Positions 1 through 10,655 of a stretch of DNA of 64,000 nucleotides are shown here, piece by piece. Each line of letters starts with the position of its first letter. Position 1 is the first letter of the stretch. Below the pieces are notes generated by a model. It had not been told where the DNA came from, made no database searches, and was given only the letters and a program-made list of their open reading frames with translations. Source of the stretch: Dugong dugon (taxonomy: Eukaryota > Chordata > Mammalia > Sirenia > Dugongidae); assembly GCA_030035585.1 (NCBI GenBank), contig CM057469.1:19462501-19526500 (forward strand), written 5' to 3'. A program made the position numbers and the translations under genes.

Positions 1-103
1 CTCAGGCTTTCATTGTCTTTCTAATTCATGATTGGAATTCATCAAGAGCCATCCAATTCCATTGTTTGATTGTCCTTATTTCTCAATGCCTAAGATACTG
101 CCA

Positions 104-303
104 GAGTACCTGGGTGGTGCAAACTGTTAGTATACTCAGCTGCTAACTGAAAGGTTGGAAGTTCAGATCCACCCAGAGGCACCTTGGAAGAAAAGTCTGG
201 AAGTCTACCTCCAAAAATTCAGCCATCGAAAACCCTACACGGTTCTTCTCTGACACACATAGGGTCGCCATGAGTCAGAATCGACTTGGCAGCAACTGAT
301 GGT
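104..303 (+). mobile_element. AfroSINE, long type
   Basis: tRNA-derived SINE beginning CCTGGGTGGTGCAAA, with the CACCCAGAGGCACC middle block and the 3' block CGCCATGAGTCAGAATCGAC typical of the family. It lies in an ADSS2 intron. Confidence 0.9.
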
Positions 304-1114
304 TAAGATATTGTCAGTGCTTTACTTTCCACCAGAACGGCATCTCAGTTCACTACTCATGAAGGTTTTAACAGTTTGACAGCATGCCAGTGCCTATCCA
401 TACTCTACCTATTTCCACCTGGAAATGGCCAGTGGTCCAGCTCCAGAATTCCCTTTTAAAGAACCTTCTTCCTCAGACCACTTCTGGCCCAACGGTTTTA
501 GGTTGCATTTCCTGGGAAACTGACTCTAATAGGGAGATTTGCAGACAGGAATATGGTTTGTGAGTGCCCTGAGCATCTGTGAGGAAGTGAGCGAAGCAGA
601 ATTAGAAAGAGGAAGAAATTGAGCTACAGTGTAGTTACAAAAAAAGCCCTCAGCTGAGCCCATGGGGAGGAGCTCTGGAAGCCAAATGGCCTTTCAGAGT
701 TGTTCTGAATTAAGTGTCCAGGTGCTTTATATCCCTACATCGACATTGGGCGTGGGCTCTCTTCAGTGGAGGGCAATTCTGGGCTAGGTTCTGCACTGTG
801 AGTGATCAGCAGGCATACTCCCAGCAACTGAAGGAATGAGTGAGTCCTGAAGAGGGAAATCTGGGACCATATACCATAAACCCACTGTACTGTCTCTAGT
901 CAAAGGAACTGTTGTTAATTATAGTTTATTTTTAATTTCTCTTTGGGGTACAGAGGAAATGATTAGGCAAAATAATGAAGAAAATTTCCAGCTGTGCTTT
1001 TTGTACACAGCCACAAAAACAATAGATTTCTTAGATGAAAGCAGGTATTCAAGCCTTTCTGTGAAGTTGGTACCATCATAGAGTTCCCCCATTCCTAATC
1101 CATAGTATAGAATC
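304..1114. other. ADSS2: ADSS2 intron, no recognised element
   Basis: Intronic sequence upstream of the penultimate exon, between a SINE and a MaLR LTR. I see no exon-like or repeat signature in it. Confidence 0.6.
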
Positions 1115-1702
1115 TCTTACGGATTGAATTATGTCCCCCAAAAATATGTGTTGTAAGTCCTAGCCTCTGTGCCCAGGGTTATAATCCCATTTGGGAATGA
1201 GTTGTCTTTGTTATATTAATGAGGCAGGATTAGTGTAGGATGTATCTTGAGTCAGTATCTTTTGAAATCTAAAAAGAGATTAAACAAGCAAGCAGAGAGA
1301 TGGGGTAAGATAGATGCCAAGACACATGGAGATCTCCAAGGAACCAGGAAGCAGAAGCTGAAGAGAGAACGACCTTCCTCCAGAGCCGACAGAGAGAGAA
1401 AGCCTTCCCCTCGAGCCGGCGCCCTGAATTCGGACTTTTAGCCTCCTTTTGAGCTTTCTAAATTGGGATCCCTGGTGGCATGGTGGGTTAAGAGCTTGGC
1501 CACTAACCAAAAGGTCAGCAGTTCAAATCTATCAGTCGCTCCTTGGACACCCTATGGGGCAGTTCTGCTCTGTCCCATAGGGTCACTGAGTTGGAATCGA
1601 CTCAGTAGCAACAGGTGGTTTAAGCTGTGAGAAAATAAATTTGTTTGTGAAAGCCATCCTCTAGTGGTATTTCTGTTACAGCGGTACTAGATAACAAAGA
1701 CA
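1115..1702 (+). mobile_element. ERVL-MaLR-type solo LTR, interrupted
   Basis: Starts near TTACGGATTGAATTATGTCC and ends CACTAG-like GTACTAGATAACAAAGACA, the standard ends of MST/THE1-like MaLR LTRs, and contains the GAGAATAAA-like poly(A) region. An AfroSINE (1467-1622) is inserted just before the terminal block. No clear target duplication remains. It sits in an ADSS2 intron and matches the LTR at 63,528. Confidence 0.85.
1467..1622 (+). mobile_element. AfroSINE, short type, nested in MaLR LTR
   Basis: Begins GATCCCTGGTGGCATGGTGG, with B-box-like AGTTCAAATC and 3' block GGAATCGACTCAGTAGCAAC. It splits the 3' end of the surrounding LTR and is therefore younger. Confidence 0.92.
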
Positions 1703-2043
1703 GGCTTTAAAAAGCTCCAAATATTGAAAGTTTTAAGTTTGGCACCAAAGCTCATTTGATAGCAAAACCTATCTTGAACTGCTGTTAGAGCTATATAATC
1801 TTTATCTAATTAATGAATAATCAATGTGTTGCTACAGAAATATGTTTGATTATAAGATACTACTTCAGGTGGTATATGTACTGTTTTACCTTTCTAAAAT
1901 CTGAAAAATTCTCAGTTTTTAACACATTTGGCTCTAAGGATTTTGATTAAAGCTTGTGAACCTGTGGTGTTTAAAAAAAAAAAAAAACTTGTTTGACAGT
2001 AGGCATTGTGCACCATCAACAAAGTATACTCTTTAACTTTTAG

Positions 2044-2193
2044 CAAACCAAGAAGTCTTAAATAAAGTTGAAGTTCAGTATAAGACTCTCCCAGGATGGA
2101 ACACGGACATATCAAATGCAAGGACATTTAAAGAACTACCTGTTAATGCACAAAATTATGTTCGATTTATTGAAGATGAGCTTCAAATTCAAG
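2044..2193 (+). CDS. ADSS2: ADSS2 penultimate coding exon (partial gene)
   Basis: Internal coding exon of adenylosuccinate synthase isozyme 2, the cytosolic GTP-dependent enzyme that joins IMP and aspartate to make adenylosuccinate on the way to AMP. A T-rich tract ending TTTTAG precedes it and GTAAAT follows it, so both splice sites look good. The 150 nt are open in one frame: two bases complete an alanine codon, 49 codons follow, and the last G starts a valine codon finished in the next exon (phase 1 on both sides). The translation begins [18 protein letters not shown], which I recognise as the conserved C-terminal part of vertebrate ADSS2. Exons further 5' lie before the window. The reading frame shows no damage, so this is the functional gene rather than a processed copy, since introns are present. 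Confidence 0.96.
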
Positions 2194-3615
2194 GTAAATA
2201 GAAACATTTTATGAACATTATGTTTTACTTTTTCTGTTTTTGACTTACCTATCTGCCTTTGAGATGGGATAAAACAAGTCATTATTACATTTGCAGAGTG
2301 CTCATGATTTGCGTTAATGCCCAGGAAGATAAAAAAAACAATTTTACTCCTTAGAGTAAATGTATCATTCATCTGTAAATAATCCTTCATATGGCTGAAG
2401 ATAATACGTAGATTACCTCTCACTCATTTTGATCCTATTTTAAATTCTGTTAGTCTGTTTCTAGCTCTGTGACACTGACTCTCATTCCTTTTTCCTCTTA
2501 ACAACAAATCCTTTTGTTTCTTCATCACCAAAATGGTTTGTGGTTTTTTTTTTTCATTTGGGGTTAAACAACCCTTGAGAATGGGGGAGTTTTTTGATTA
2601 GACATTAGGAAATAATAGGTACGTAAAATAAGAACTCTCATTTGAAAAAAATATGGGAAATGAATAAAAAATTGATAAAACTTTAAAAAAATGTTAAGAT
2701 GATCAGGCTTAACCAAGTTATGGCTATACTTACGTAGTTACATGGAGCCTTTCTTTTAACAGATTGCTTTCCTTTCTTTTATTTCCATGATGGAATTTTG
2801 AGAGACAAGAAAAAGTGGTGTTGGTGGGAGCTGTCCTTCATATACATTCTATTATGTACTTACTCTGATTTCATATTGTGGTTCGTTTTAAACATGAATC
2901 TTGTTCTGTATTTGTGGTTCATTTCAAATGTGTATCTTGTTTTCCAAATTGCTAGCTGCCTCTCCCAGCTTGCTGTCAAATTTAGTAAGCATATTTGCTT
3001 GCTGCTCTTACTCAGCATTTTTTAAAATTATAAACAGCAGTGAGTCTAACAGTGGCCTCTGTAAAATTCCACATAGGTTTATCCTAACAGTACCCTGTGG
3101 AACCTAGTAGTTCTGCAAATAATCTAAAACCGTGTGATGCAGATGATTAGAGATGCTCATAGACTGGTACTGGTACAGGGGCAGTGTTACTAAGGCTGTA
3201 TAAGGTAAAATAATGTTTTCTTCTAGGTATTTCTACTTTTGAAATATAAAAGTTACAATGACACTTCAGTATCCTCTTATTTTTTTAGTTATCTGGAGCT
3301 TGATCAAAGTTTCTTTAAGTCTCTGCTGATTTCAGCCAGTATTTTACTATCCTAGTCGTTAGGAATTAAGAAATTGTAAATATCATGCAGTTAAAACCGG
3401 TAACTGTCAGTCAAACTCATAATTACCCTGTACTGGATCTTGGCAGTACGTTTCTGTTTAGAAATAAGCAGAGACTGATAACAGAATAGGAAAAAGGCAG
3501 GGAGAGAAAAGTTAAATGGTGACACTGAGAAAAGCAGGGAACTACCTGTCTTTTAATCCCAGAGATTGACATTATAAATGAACTTACACTAGAGTTGTTT
3601 CTTTTTTCCTCCCAG
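2194..3615. other. ADSS2: ADSS2 last intron
   Basis: Intron between the two ADSS2 coding exons, GT at 2194 and AG at 3614-3615. It is AT-rich and unusually free of recognisable transposons compared with the rest of the window. Confidence 0.85.
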
Positions 3616-3668
3616 TTAAATGGATTGGCGTAGGTAAATCCAGAGAGTCTATGATTCAGCTCTTTTAA
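3616..3668 (+). CDS. ADSS2: ADSS2 last coding exon with stop codon
   Basis: Final coding exon, preceded by a polypyrimidine tract ending CCCAG. It completes the split valine codon and encodes KWIGVGKSRESMIQLF followed by TAA at 3666-3668, the known C-terminus of ADSS2. By homology to bacterial PurA this terminal segment (the IGVGKSR stretch) lies at the guanine-nucleotide site; that is family knowledge, not visible here. Exon phase matches the upstream exon exactly across the 1.4-kb intron. Together the two exons supply the last 67 residues of a protein of about 456 residues. Confidence 0.96.
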
Positions 3669-4800
3669 GGATTTCCAGTGACAGAAGAAACACTCCTTGA
3701 AAGGAGGAATAAGACTTTCGTAAACATTTCATTTATGATCTGCAAGTTCAAGAATAAAGCCATTGAAGTGAGCTGTAAGCCCTACAGTTGTTTCCAGTCT
3801 TTTAAGATGGTTGGCTGTCATGGAAATAAACTTTGGCATATTCCAGTGTCAGCTTTCCTTAGCTGACATAATTGCCGAATCATTTGTTGCTCCTGCTGCT
3901 GCTCATGGTGCCACATTTTCTTTTAATGTTTAGTAATAGTATAATCCATATTGTTTGGAATCTAAAATAGAATGACTTTCAATGTAGTTTTTCATTATTG
4001 GCATTGTGTGTTCTTAGGTTTTACCCCTATGAGATGGTAAGAACATTTTACCCCTATGAGATGGTAAGAACAATTAATGCCGTTTTGCACAAATATTTTT
4101 ACATTCTGATCGTTCAATTTTGTCAGTAGAATCTTTGCTGTTAGAAAAAATGATTAAAGGACAGGGGTTCTGTAAACGTTTATAATGCTATAAATTCTGT
4201 TCAAATGGTGAACTGTTTATTTTCTGTTGAGACCATTGCAAAATTGAGCTTTGAGGGAAGAGGGGGTAATTACAAGTCCTGTAATTTGTACAGAATACAG
4301 AACTTATTTCTCTCTGTAAATTATTTAATGCATTGAACATTTGGTTAAATGTTCAAAGAGAAAGGTGTTCCCCAAAACAACAATCTTAATGTTAAAAAAA
4401 CAAGTCATTAAAAGATCTGTTGTGGTATTTGGTGGATATTTTTCTTTAATTTCAGGCATTAATGCTGATGAAATGTGTATCTTTCCTTTTTTATCTTACC
4501 ATTATTTCTAAATCTAGTAGATTGATTTTTCAACATTGTGCCTGCCAGTATGCCTACAAAATCATCTGTAAGTGTCCAGGTGAACCCAAATTGTTGGTTA
4601 TAATTTTGATCATGGCTTTATTTCTCCTTTCTTGGGGGGGGAAAAAAAAAGGCATTATTTTGACAATTAGGCTTAACATGTTGTGTTGTAGATTATCCTT
4701 CAATGAACTATTTTCAAATGTTTAAATTAGGTACCACCTGAATTTATTTTATTATACCATCAATAGCTGATTAAAAAGAACCAAATATTTCTAGTACACT
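3669..4800 (+). other. ADSS2: ADSS2 3' UTR (end estimated)
   Basis: AT-rich sequence following the stop codon without recognisable transposons. Candidate poly(A) signals are AATAAA at 3753-3758 and 3825-3830 and ATTAAA at 4153-4158, 4408-4413 and 4770-4775, so alternative polyadenylation is plausible. The repeat-free stretch runs to about 4.85 kb, which suggests a 1.1-kb UTR, but the true cleavage site cannot be fixed from sequence alone. A perfect 27-bp tandem duplication lies inside it (4019-4072). Confidence 0.6.
4019..4072. repeat. Perfect 27-bp tandem duplication
   Basis: Two identical 27-bp units (4019-4045 and 4046-4072), each beginning TTTTACCCC and ending AAGAACA, in the ADSS2 3' UTR. 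The lack of any mismatch suggests a recent duplication. Confidence 0.95.
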
Positions 4801-4926
4801 TTGTGTATTGTGTTTTTATTTTGATAAGAGATAATATTTAGTAATACATATAGGAAGGTGCTTTATCCCTGCAGTATTTGACGATAAGGTGGGGAAAGAT
4901 CAAAAACAGAATCTTTGCAAGAGTCT

Positions 4927-5339
4927 TGTCATGGATTGAATGTTGTCCTCCATTTTGTGATTGTAATTTTATGTTAAAGAGGATTAGGGTGCGATTGTAA
5001 CACCCTTACTAAGATCACATCCCTAATCCAGTGTAAAGGGAGTTTCCCTGGAGTATGCCCTGTACCACTTTTTATCTTACAAGAGATAAAAGGAAAAGGA
5101 AGCAAGCAGAGAGTGGGGACCTCATGCCACCAAGAAAGCAATGCCAGGAGCAGAGCATGTCCTTTGGACCCAGGGGTCCTGTGCGGAGAAGCTCTTAGTC
5201 CAGGGGAAGACTGATGACAGGACCTTCCTCCAGAGCCGACAGAGAGAGAAAGCCTTCCCCTGGAGAAAAATAAATTTCACTTTGTTAAAGTCATCCATTT
5301 GTGGTATTTCTGTTATAGTAGCACTAGATGACTAAGACA
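4927..5339 (+). mobile_element. ERVL-MaLR-type solo LTR
   Basis: TG...CA element starting TGTCATGGATTGAATG and ending GATGACTAAGACA. A 5-bp target duplication AGTCT (4922-4926 and 5340-5344) fits the ERVL integrase. The middle segment differs from that of the 1115 and 63,528 copies and resembles the 42,389 copy. Confidence 0.92.
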
Positions 5340-5368
5340 AGTCTAAATATCTTTTATTTTTCATTGGA

Positions 5369-5545
5369 CATACCAAAAAAAAAAAAAAACCAAACCCATT
5401 GCCGTCGAGTCGATTCCAACTCATTGCGACCCTATAGGACAGAGTAGAACTGCCCCATGGGGCTTCCAAGGAGTGCCTAGTGGATTCAAATTGGCAACCT
5501 TTAATTAGCAGCCGAACTCTTAACCACTACGCCACTAGGGTTTCC
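5369..5545 (-). mobile_element. AfroSINE, short type, with TSD
   Basis: Reverse-oriented SINE with its A/T-rich tail at the left, and the 5' end (AGGGTTTCC) at the right. Target duplication TCATTGGA at 5361-5368 and 5546-5553. Confidence 0.95.
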
Positions 5546-5553
5546 TCATTGGA

Positions 5554-6120
5554 TGTGTTTTTATTAATACTTGGATAAAGAAAATTCTAAATTAGAAGCA
5601 GTGTTGTTGGACTCAATAAATAAAAAGTACAGCTCAGATGATCCTACAAACCAACTACTGATCATTAATGACCTATAGGTAAAAATAAACTTTATTCTGA
5701 TAGAAATTAAATGGGGTTTTATTTTTACTTACTGTTTCATCTCCCTGCTTGAACTTCAGATTAGATTAGCTACCCGAAGATAAAAGCTGTACTAGACGTA
5801 AGCATTTTTTAAAGTTGACATTCTTATTTTGGCTGTAAGTCCTGAATTATTGATGCATGTTTTTTAGTAATGGCCCAGAAGCAGATATAAAGAATCCATT
5901 CTCCAAGTCAGGAGATTTTGTTTGTTTGTTTGTTTGTTTTTATTTGAAAAAGTCTGACTCTCCTATTGATGTGAATAGACTAATAGACATTTACTCATTT
6001 TAAATCAGTTTGAGTAATTCTCTCCTGATTTTTACAAGAGAGCTTTTTGCTTGTTAGATTGGTTAACAGAGAGTCGGTTCTTTTAGAGACAGCTCAATGC
6101 TTAAAATCATAGGTAACTCC
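5554..6120. other. Intergenic, no gene seen
   Basis: AT-rich sequence without a recognised gene or transposon. A short (GTTT)n run lies at about 5921-5938. Confidence 0.5.
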
Positions 6121-6510
6121 CTTTAAGCAATAAATCCTTATTGAACAAATACATATGCTAGATTCTGCTAGGCACTGGGTACTAAACAAGCTGGCAGTAT
6201 TCCTGAAATGTAGTGGGGACAGCTTTTTAAAGAAACATATTTATAAATGATGCTCTGTATACAATGGAAAAGTACAAGGTGCTATGAAAGAGAACCTAAT
6301 AGAAGTTTGAAGAGAGTCAGAGAAAGCCTTTAGAAGAAATAACATTTAAACTGAAACCCAACAAATGAGTAGCCAGACAAAGGGACATAATGTACAAAGG
6401 CCCAGAGGCTGAAGGAAAGTTGGAATTTGGAAAGTTAGAGCAACTCAACCAAATGAGCAAGGGGCCCAGGAGGCTGATGAAGTTGGCAGTTACTTGGAGG
6501 AAGACTAAGC
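6121..6510 (+). mobile_element. Ancient mammal-wide repeat fragment, family not named
   Basis: Contains the recurring GAACAAATACATATGC...AGGCACTGGGTAC and later AAAGGCCCAGAGGCTGAAGG blocks common in old mammalian interspersed repeats. Related fragments are at 28,930, 31,700, 33,590 and 58,755. I could not assign a family name. Confidence 0.45.
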
Positions 6511-6861
6511 CAAACAACCAAAATGTTTTACATGAACGAGGATTCTAAATAAAAATATGTTTATATATACATACGCTGATGCATACACAGAAGACGTAAT
6601 GACAGCACAGAAAATTTGATGAAATTAAAAAATGTGTACTCTAAATTTTGAAATTCACTAGGAGGGAACTGGATGACAGAACAAAATATTTTATGGGGGG
6701 AGAGCCTACTCAGTATTTATTTTTTAATATAGGCCAATCCTATACCAATTAGTATATGAATTTAATGCTATTCCAATCAGAATCACCACAGGATTATTAC
6801 TAGACAAAATTATATTGAAACTTATGTAGAAAAACTAATACGCAAGAATTTCTAAGACTGG

Positions 6862-7689
6862 TGTAGCAGAGGTGTCTGCCCTCCTGTAACTTCACAAGGG
6901 GGGAGGAGAATCAAGACCACCAGCCTAAGGCTGATCCCTGTGAGGCGGAGGTCAGACATACCTGCTCTCACCAGCCCTTTCTACCAGTTCTGACACCATC
7001 TGTCCCTCCCAGGGCGCACTCTACTTATCTGCTGAGTTCGATGATTCATTGCAATGGACACACAGAATTCACAGACAATATTCGGGATTATGGGGTTTAT
7101 TAGGGAAGTAAAAGGTTACAATTAAGGTTCAGGAATGCTCAGAATACAGTTCTTCGATCAGGATGGCCTGTTCTCAGCCGTGCCTGCAGTCAGGTCTCTT
7201 CCCGGCCAAGGCAAGTGTTACAAAGCTCTTTTAGCTCTGCCAATAAGTGCCTAGAAACACCCACTCTGCCATTAAGTCTCGGCCTGAGGCGCTCAGCTCT
7301 GTCTAGCTCCATGAGTCAACAAACCTAGCTCCACCAAGTGCCTAGAGGCACCCTACTCCACCAGCAAACCTCCTGCCTCAAGGCACTCAGCTTTCTCACT
7401 CTGTGGACTGGAAGCCCACCACACCATCTCCTGCTGGTCTCCTGGTTCTGCTGCCACCGTTTTTCTGCCACTGCTTCTCACTGTCTCTGGTATTATGGCT
7501 GTCCCTCTCTGTCTTCTGTGTTACAGCTCCTACTCTCAGTATCTCCCTTTAAGCTTAGCAGGATGGCAAAACTGACCAATCCCCTTGTTAGGATTCCATA
7601 CACCTTGTCTTTGTAGTCCCAGTCAATCGTTGTGTAAAAAGTCACAAAGACTGCTAAAAGGGCCATGTTAAGTAATTCATTGCACCACA
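6862..7689 (-). mobile_element. GC-rich ERV-type solo LTR
   Basis: TG...CA element inserted in L1, reading 3'-ward on the - strand. Its 5' end (right side) TGTGGTGCAATGAATT matches the start of the + strand element at 12,162, and both share a ...GGGGATTGGTCAG-type block, so they are one LTR family. An antisense AATAAA (TTTATT at 7096-7101) is positioned like an R-region poly(A) signal. Flanks GACTGG / GACATT may be a decayed 5-6-bp duplication. Open frames inside it are not genes. Confidence 0.75.
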
Positions 7690-7885
7690 GACATTTTTGA
7701 AAAAGTAAAGTGTTGGGAGAAGAGGTTTTTTCCCACCAGATGTTAAAACTATAATCAAAACGTGGTTTTAGCATGAGAAAAACAAGTACATAAGAGAATG
7801 GAATAGACATTCCAGAAATAGGTGCTATCATGTATGGGAACTTAATAATATGCTAAAAATGGCATTTCATTTCACTGGGAAAAGG

Positions 7886-8111
7886 ATATAAGAGACCAAA
7901 TGGGCTGCTCCTGTCCAAAAGCAGGATGAGAAGTCAGGAAGGGACAAGAACTGGTCAAATGGATGCAGGGAACCCGGAGTGGAAAGGCAGAGGGTGCTGT
8001 CACATTGTGGGGATTGCAACTAATGTCACAAAACAATATGTGTGTAAATTTTTGAATGAGAAATTGAGCTGCAAACTTACACCTGAAGCACAATTTAAAA
8101 AAAAAATTATA
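7886..8111 (+). mobile_element. L1 3' UTR fragment with A-rich tail
   Basis: Begins GATATAAGAGACCAAATGGG, contains AACTAATGTCACAAAACAAT and ends in an A-rich run at about 8095-8107. Same 3' UTR type as 52,825-53,122 and, reversed, 18,210-18,909. Confidence 0.75.
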
Positions 8112-8966
8112 TAAACAAATGATGGCACAACTAATTATTCTGGGAGAAAACAGTCTCACAACATAAAATATGAATTTCAGATAGAATAAAAATTTTAAGT
8201 AATGAAAGTAATACGGGAAAATCTTAGGGAAAGCATTCTTGGGGGAGGGAGGGACCAGAAAACTCAACCGTAAAGAAAAAATGTACAGATTTGACCAGAT
8301 GAAAAAAATTTTTTAATATTACAAAGTTAAAAAAAAAAAATACCCTGAGAGAACAAAAAGCTTGAGGAAAAATGTTTTTAACACATCCATAATACACAAA
8401 GAGCTGCCACAAATAAGATGACAACCAGCAGGGAAAAAAAGGGCAACAAAATCAGTATATGTAACAGGCAATTCACAGAAAGACAAATGCGGCTGGCCAA
8501 AACCATGAAAAGACGTCCAGCTTCTCTTACAGACTGGAAAATTCAAATTAACAGTGAGATACCGCTTTTTATCTCCGATTGTAAATATAAAAAGATCAGT
8601 GTTACCAGGGATATGAAGAAGCAGGCACCTCTATTGGCAGGGTGAATTACTACAATTTTGTGGGAAGCTATCTGGCAAGGCTTGTTACAATTTATATTTG
8701 CAAATCACTTTACTTACCAGCAATCCTACTACCAAAAAAAAAAAAAGACAGCCATATTTTGCATGTAATTGGAAATAACCTGAATGCTCATTAATAGCAT
8801 ACCATAGTCTGTGAAACCTTAAAAAAAATTTAGTTAGATCTCTATGTATTGATTATAAAGATAACCATAACACACTGGCATATGATAACAGCAAGTTTTT
8901 TAATAGTATGACACAATTTGGAATAGGGGGATGAAGGAAGAAAATTTTAAACTGTATATGTATGTA

Positions 8967-9129
8967 TAGATATGTTGTTATTGTGTGCCATTGAGTCAAT
9001 TCCAACTCATAGTGACCCTGTAGACAGTAGAACTGCCCTATAGGGTTTCCAAGGAGCAGCTGGTAGATTCCAACTGCCAACTTTCGGTTAGCAGCCCGAG
9101 CTCTTAACCACTTCAACACCAGGGTTCCA
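8967..9129 (-). mobile_element. AfroSINE, short type
   Basis: Reverse-oriented copy from TGCCATTGAGTCAATTCC to CAACACCAGGGTTCC. It abuts a (GT)n run at its 5' side. Confidence 0.92.
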
Positions 9130-9914
9130 TACGTGTGTGTGTGTGTGTGTGTGTGTGTTCTGCAGTAAACCTAGGACAAAAAAATGTAAGGATATAGCAG
9201 TTAACTGAGTTGTTCTTTAGCCATCTTTTGTATTGTTTACGTTTTTACAGGCATATAATTTCAATGATTATTTTGAAGAAGTGAGTTATAGCAGTTACTC
9301 AGTAAACAAATTGCTCAAGTAAACAAAGTGTACCTGAGAACTGAGTACATTCAGTGATTAATAATTTCAAACATCCACATTATGAATCATGGTCCGTATA
9401 ACTGGGTGAGTGTAATTGGGGTATGGGTTTAGAGGGTCTTGTCACCGGCATTTGGCATCATTTTACAGGCTGGATCTTAAGAAACTAATATCTCAGAGCT
9501 ATATGAGCATCCACAGTGGCGCAAATACAGAGATTGTGAATGAAGGAAAAAGTATGTTTTCACTACATACTACAGTAACAGTATATAAGCTAAGAGACTG
9601 CCTGTTTTGAAAATGGGTCCAGAATTGGGGGGAGAGATTATTGGCTCTTATTTCCCAGTTTCCGCCCCCCCCCCCCCCACAAAGGTTAAAGAATACTTTT
9701 GCTTGGAAAGCACCAACATATACCATTAGCCTAGATGTTCATCTAGAACAGCATTTATCTTTATAGAATCTACTTGAGAAGGAAGTTAGATTTGTATTAC
9801 CTTTTATATGTAACACAAATCCGTGTTCCTTACCTTTCTTAGAGACATCTTGTTCTGATTTTGAGGTTTGTTTTATTTTTATTAAAGCGATACATGTGTA
9901 TGGTTTTTATTTAA
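9130..9914. other. Intergenic, no gene seen
   Basis: No recognisable gene or transposon apart from the GT run and a poly(C) run at about 9664-9679. Confidence 0.5.
9133..9159. repeat. (GT)n microsatellite
   Basis: Uninterrupted GT dinucleotides next to a SINE 5' end. Confidence 0.95.
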
Positions 9915-10230
9915 ACAACTTTTTGAAGTGCAGTTTATATACCATAAAATTCACCTGTTTTTAAGAATACAATTCAGTAATTTAGTAAATTTACAGTTGT
10001 ACAGCTGTCCCCACAATCCAAATTTAGACTAATTTCGTCACCCCATGAAGATCCCTTGTGTCTACTGCAGTCACTTCCCATTCCCACCCCGCAACCTCTC
10101 ATCTATTTTCTGTCTCAGTAGAGTTGCCTTTCCTAGACATTTTTCATAAATGAAATTATGTAATATGTGGTGTTTTGCATCTGATTATTTTTATCTAATG
10201 TAGTATTTTGAGACTGTTCCATGTACTTTG

Positions 10231-10400
10231 GAGCCCTGGTGGTGCACTGGTTAAGAGCTCAACTGCTAACCAAAAGGTTGGCAGTTCGAATCCACCAGCT
10301 GCTCCTTGGAAACCCTGTGGGGCAGTTCTGCTTTGTCCTATAAGGTCGCTATGAGTAGGAATTGACTCGACGGCAATGGATTTGCTTTGGTTTGGGTTTA
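10231..10400 (+). mobile_element. AfroSINE, short type, nested in L1, with TSD
   Basis: Well preserved: GAGCCCTGGTGGTGCACTGG start, B-box GTTCGAATCC, 3' block ATTGACTCGACGGCAATGG. Target duplication CCATGTACTTTG (10,219-10,230) versus CCACGTACTTTG (10,401-10,412). Confidence 0.95.
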
Positions 10401-10446
10401 CCACGTACTTTGTTCCTTTTTATTGCTGAGTAGTATTGCCTTGTAT

Positions 10447-10655
10447 GCCCTGGTGGTGCAGTGGTTAAGAGCTCAGCAGCTAACCGAAAGGTAAACAGTT
10501 TGAACTCACCAGCTGCTCTGCAGGAGAAAGATGTCTGCTTCAGTAAAGATTTACAGCCTTGGAAACCGTATGGGGCAGTTCTACTCTGTCCTACAGGGTT
10601 GCTATGAGTTGGAATCTACTCAGCGGCAATGGGTTTGGTTTTTGGTTTGGTATGG
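10447..10655 (+). mobile_element. AfroSINE, composite type, nested in L1
   Basis: CCCTGGTGGTGCAGTGG start like the short type, but with the extra middle module (GATGTCTGCTTCAGTAAAG) inserted before the CTTGGAAACC block. Imperfect duplication around CTTGTATG / TTGGTATG. Confidence 0.9.

Larger units (their letters stand above)
6700..8960 (+). mobile_element. Old L1 fragment (ORF2 3' part and 3' region), interrupted
   Basis: Segments 6720-6861, 7690-7885 and 8230-8700 read as decayed L1 ORF2 and downstream sequence on the + strand (for example the CAATCAGAATCACCACAGG and AACAGTGAGATACCGC stretches). It is interrupted by an LTR (6862-7689) and by an L1 3' UTR fragment (7886-8111). No open frame survives. 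Confidence 0.7.

Noticed and set aside
2798..3107. Extra coding exon in the last ADSS2 intron
   Set aside because: Low-complexity hydrophobic frames without splice signals; the phase-1 exons on each side join directly into the known C-terminus.
7338..7831. Frames on both strands of 92 and 112 codons
   Set aside because: They cross the 6862-7689 LTR and its L1 junction, so they are not genes.
10231..10320. tRNA gene candidates from A/B-box-like sequences
   Set aside because: These boxes recur in some 35 copies and belong to the tRNA-derived SINE head; no copy folds as an intact tRNA by eye.
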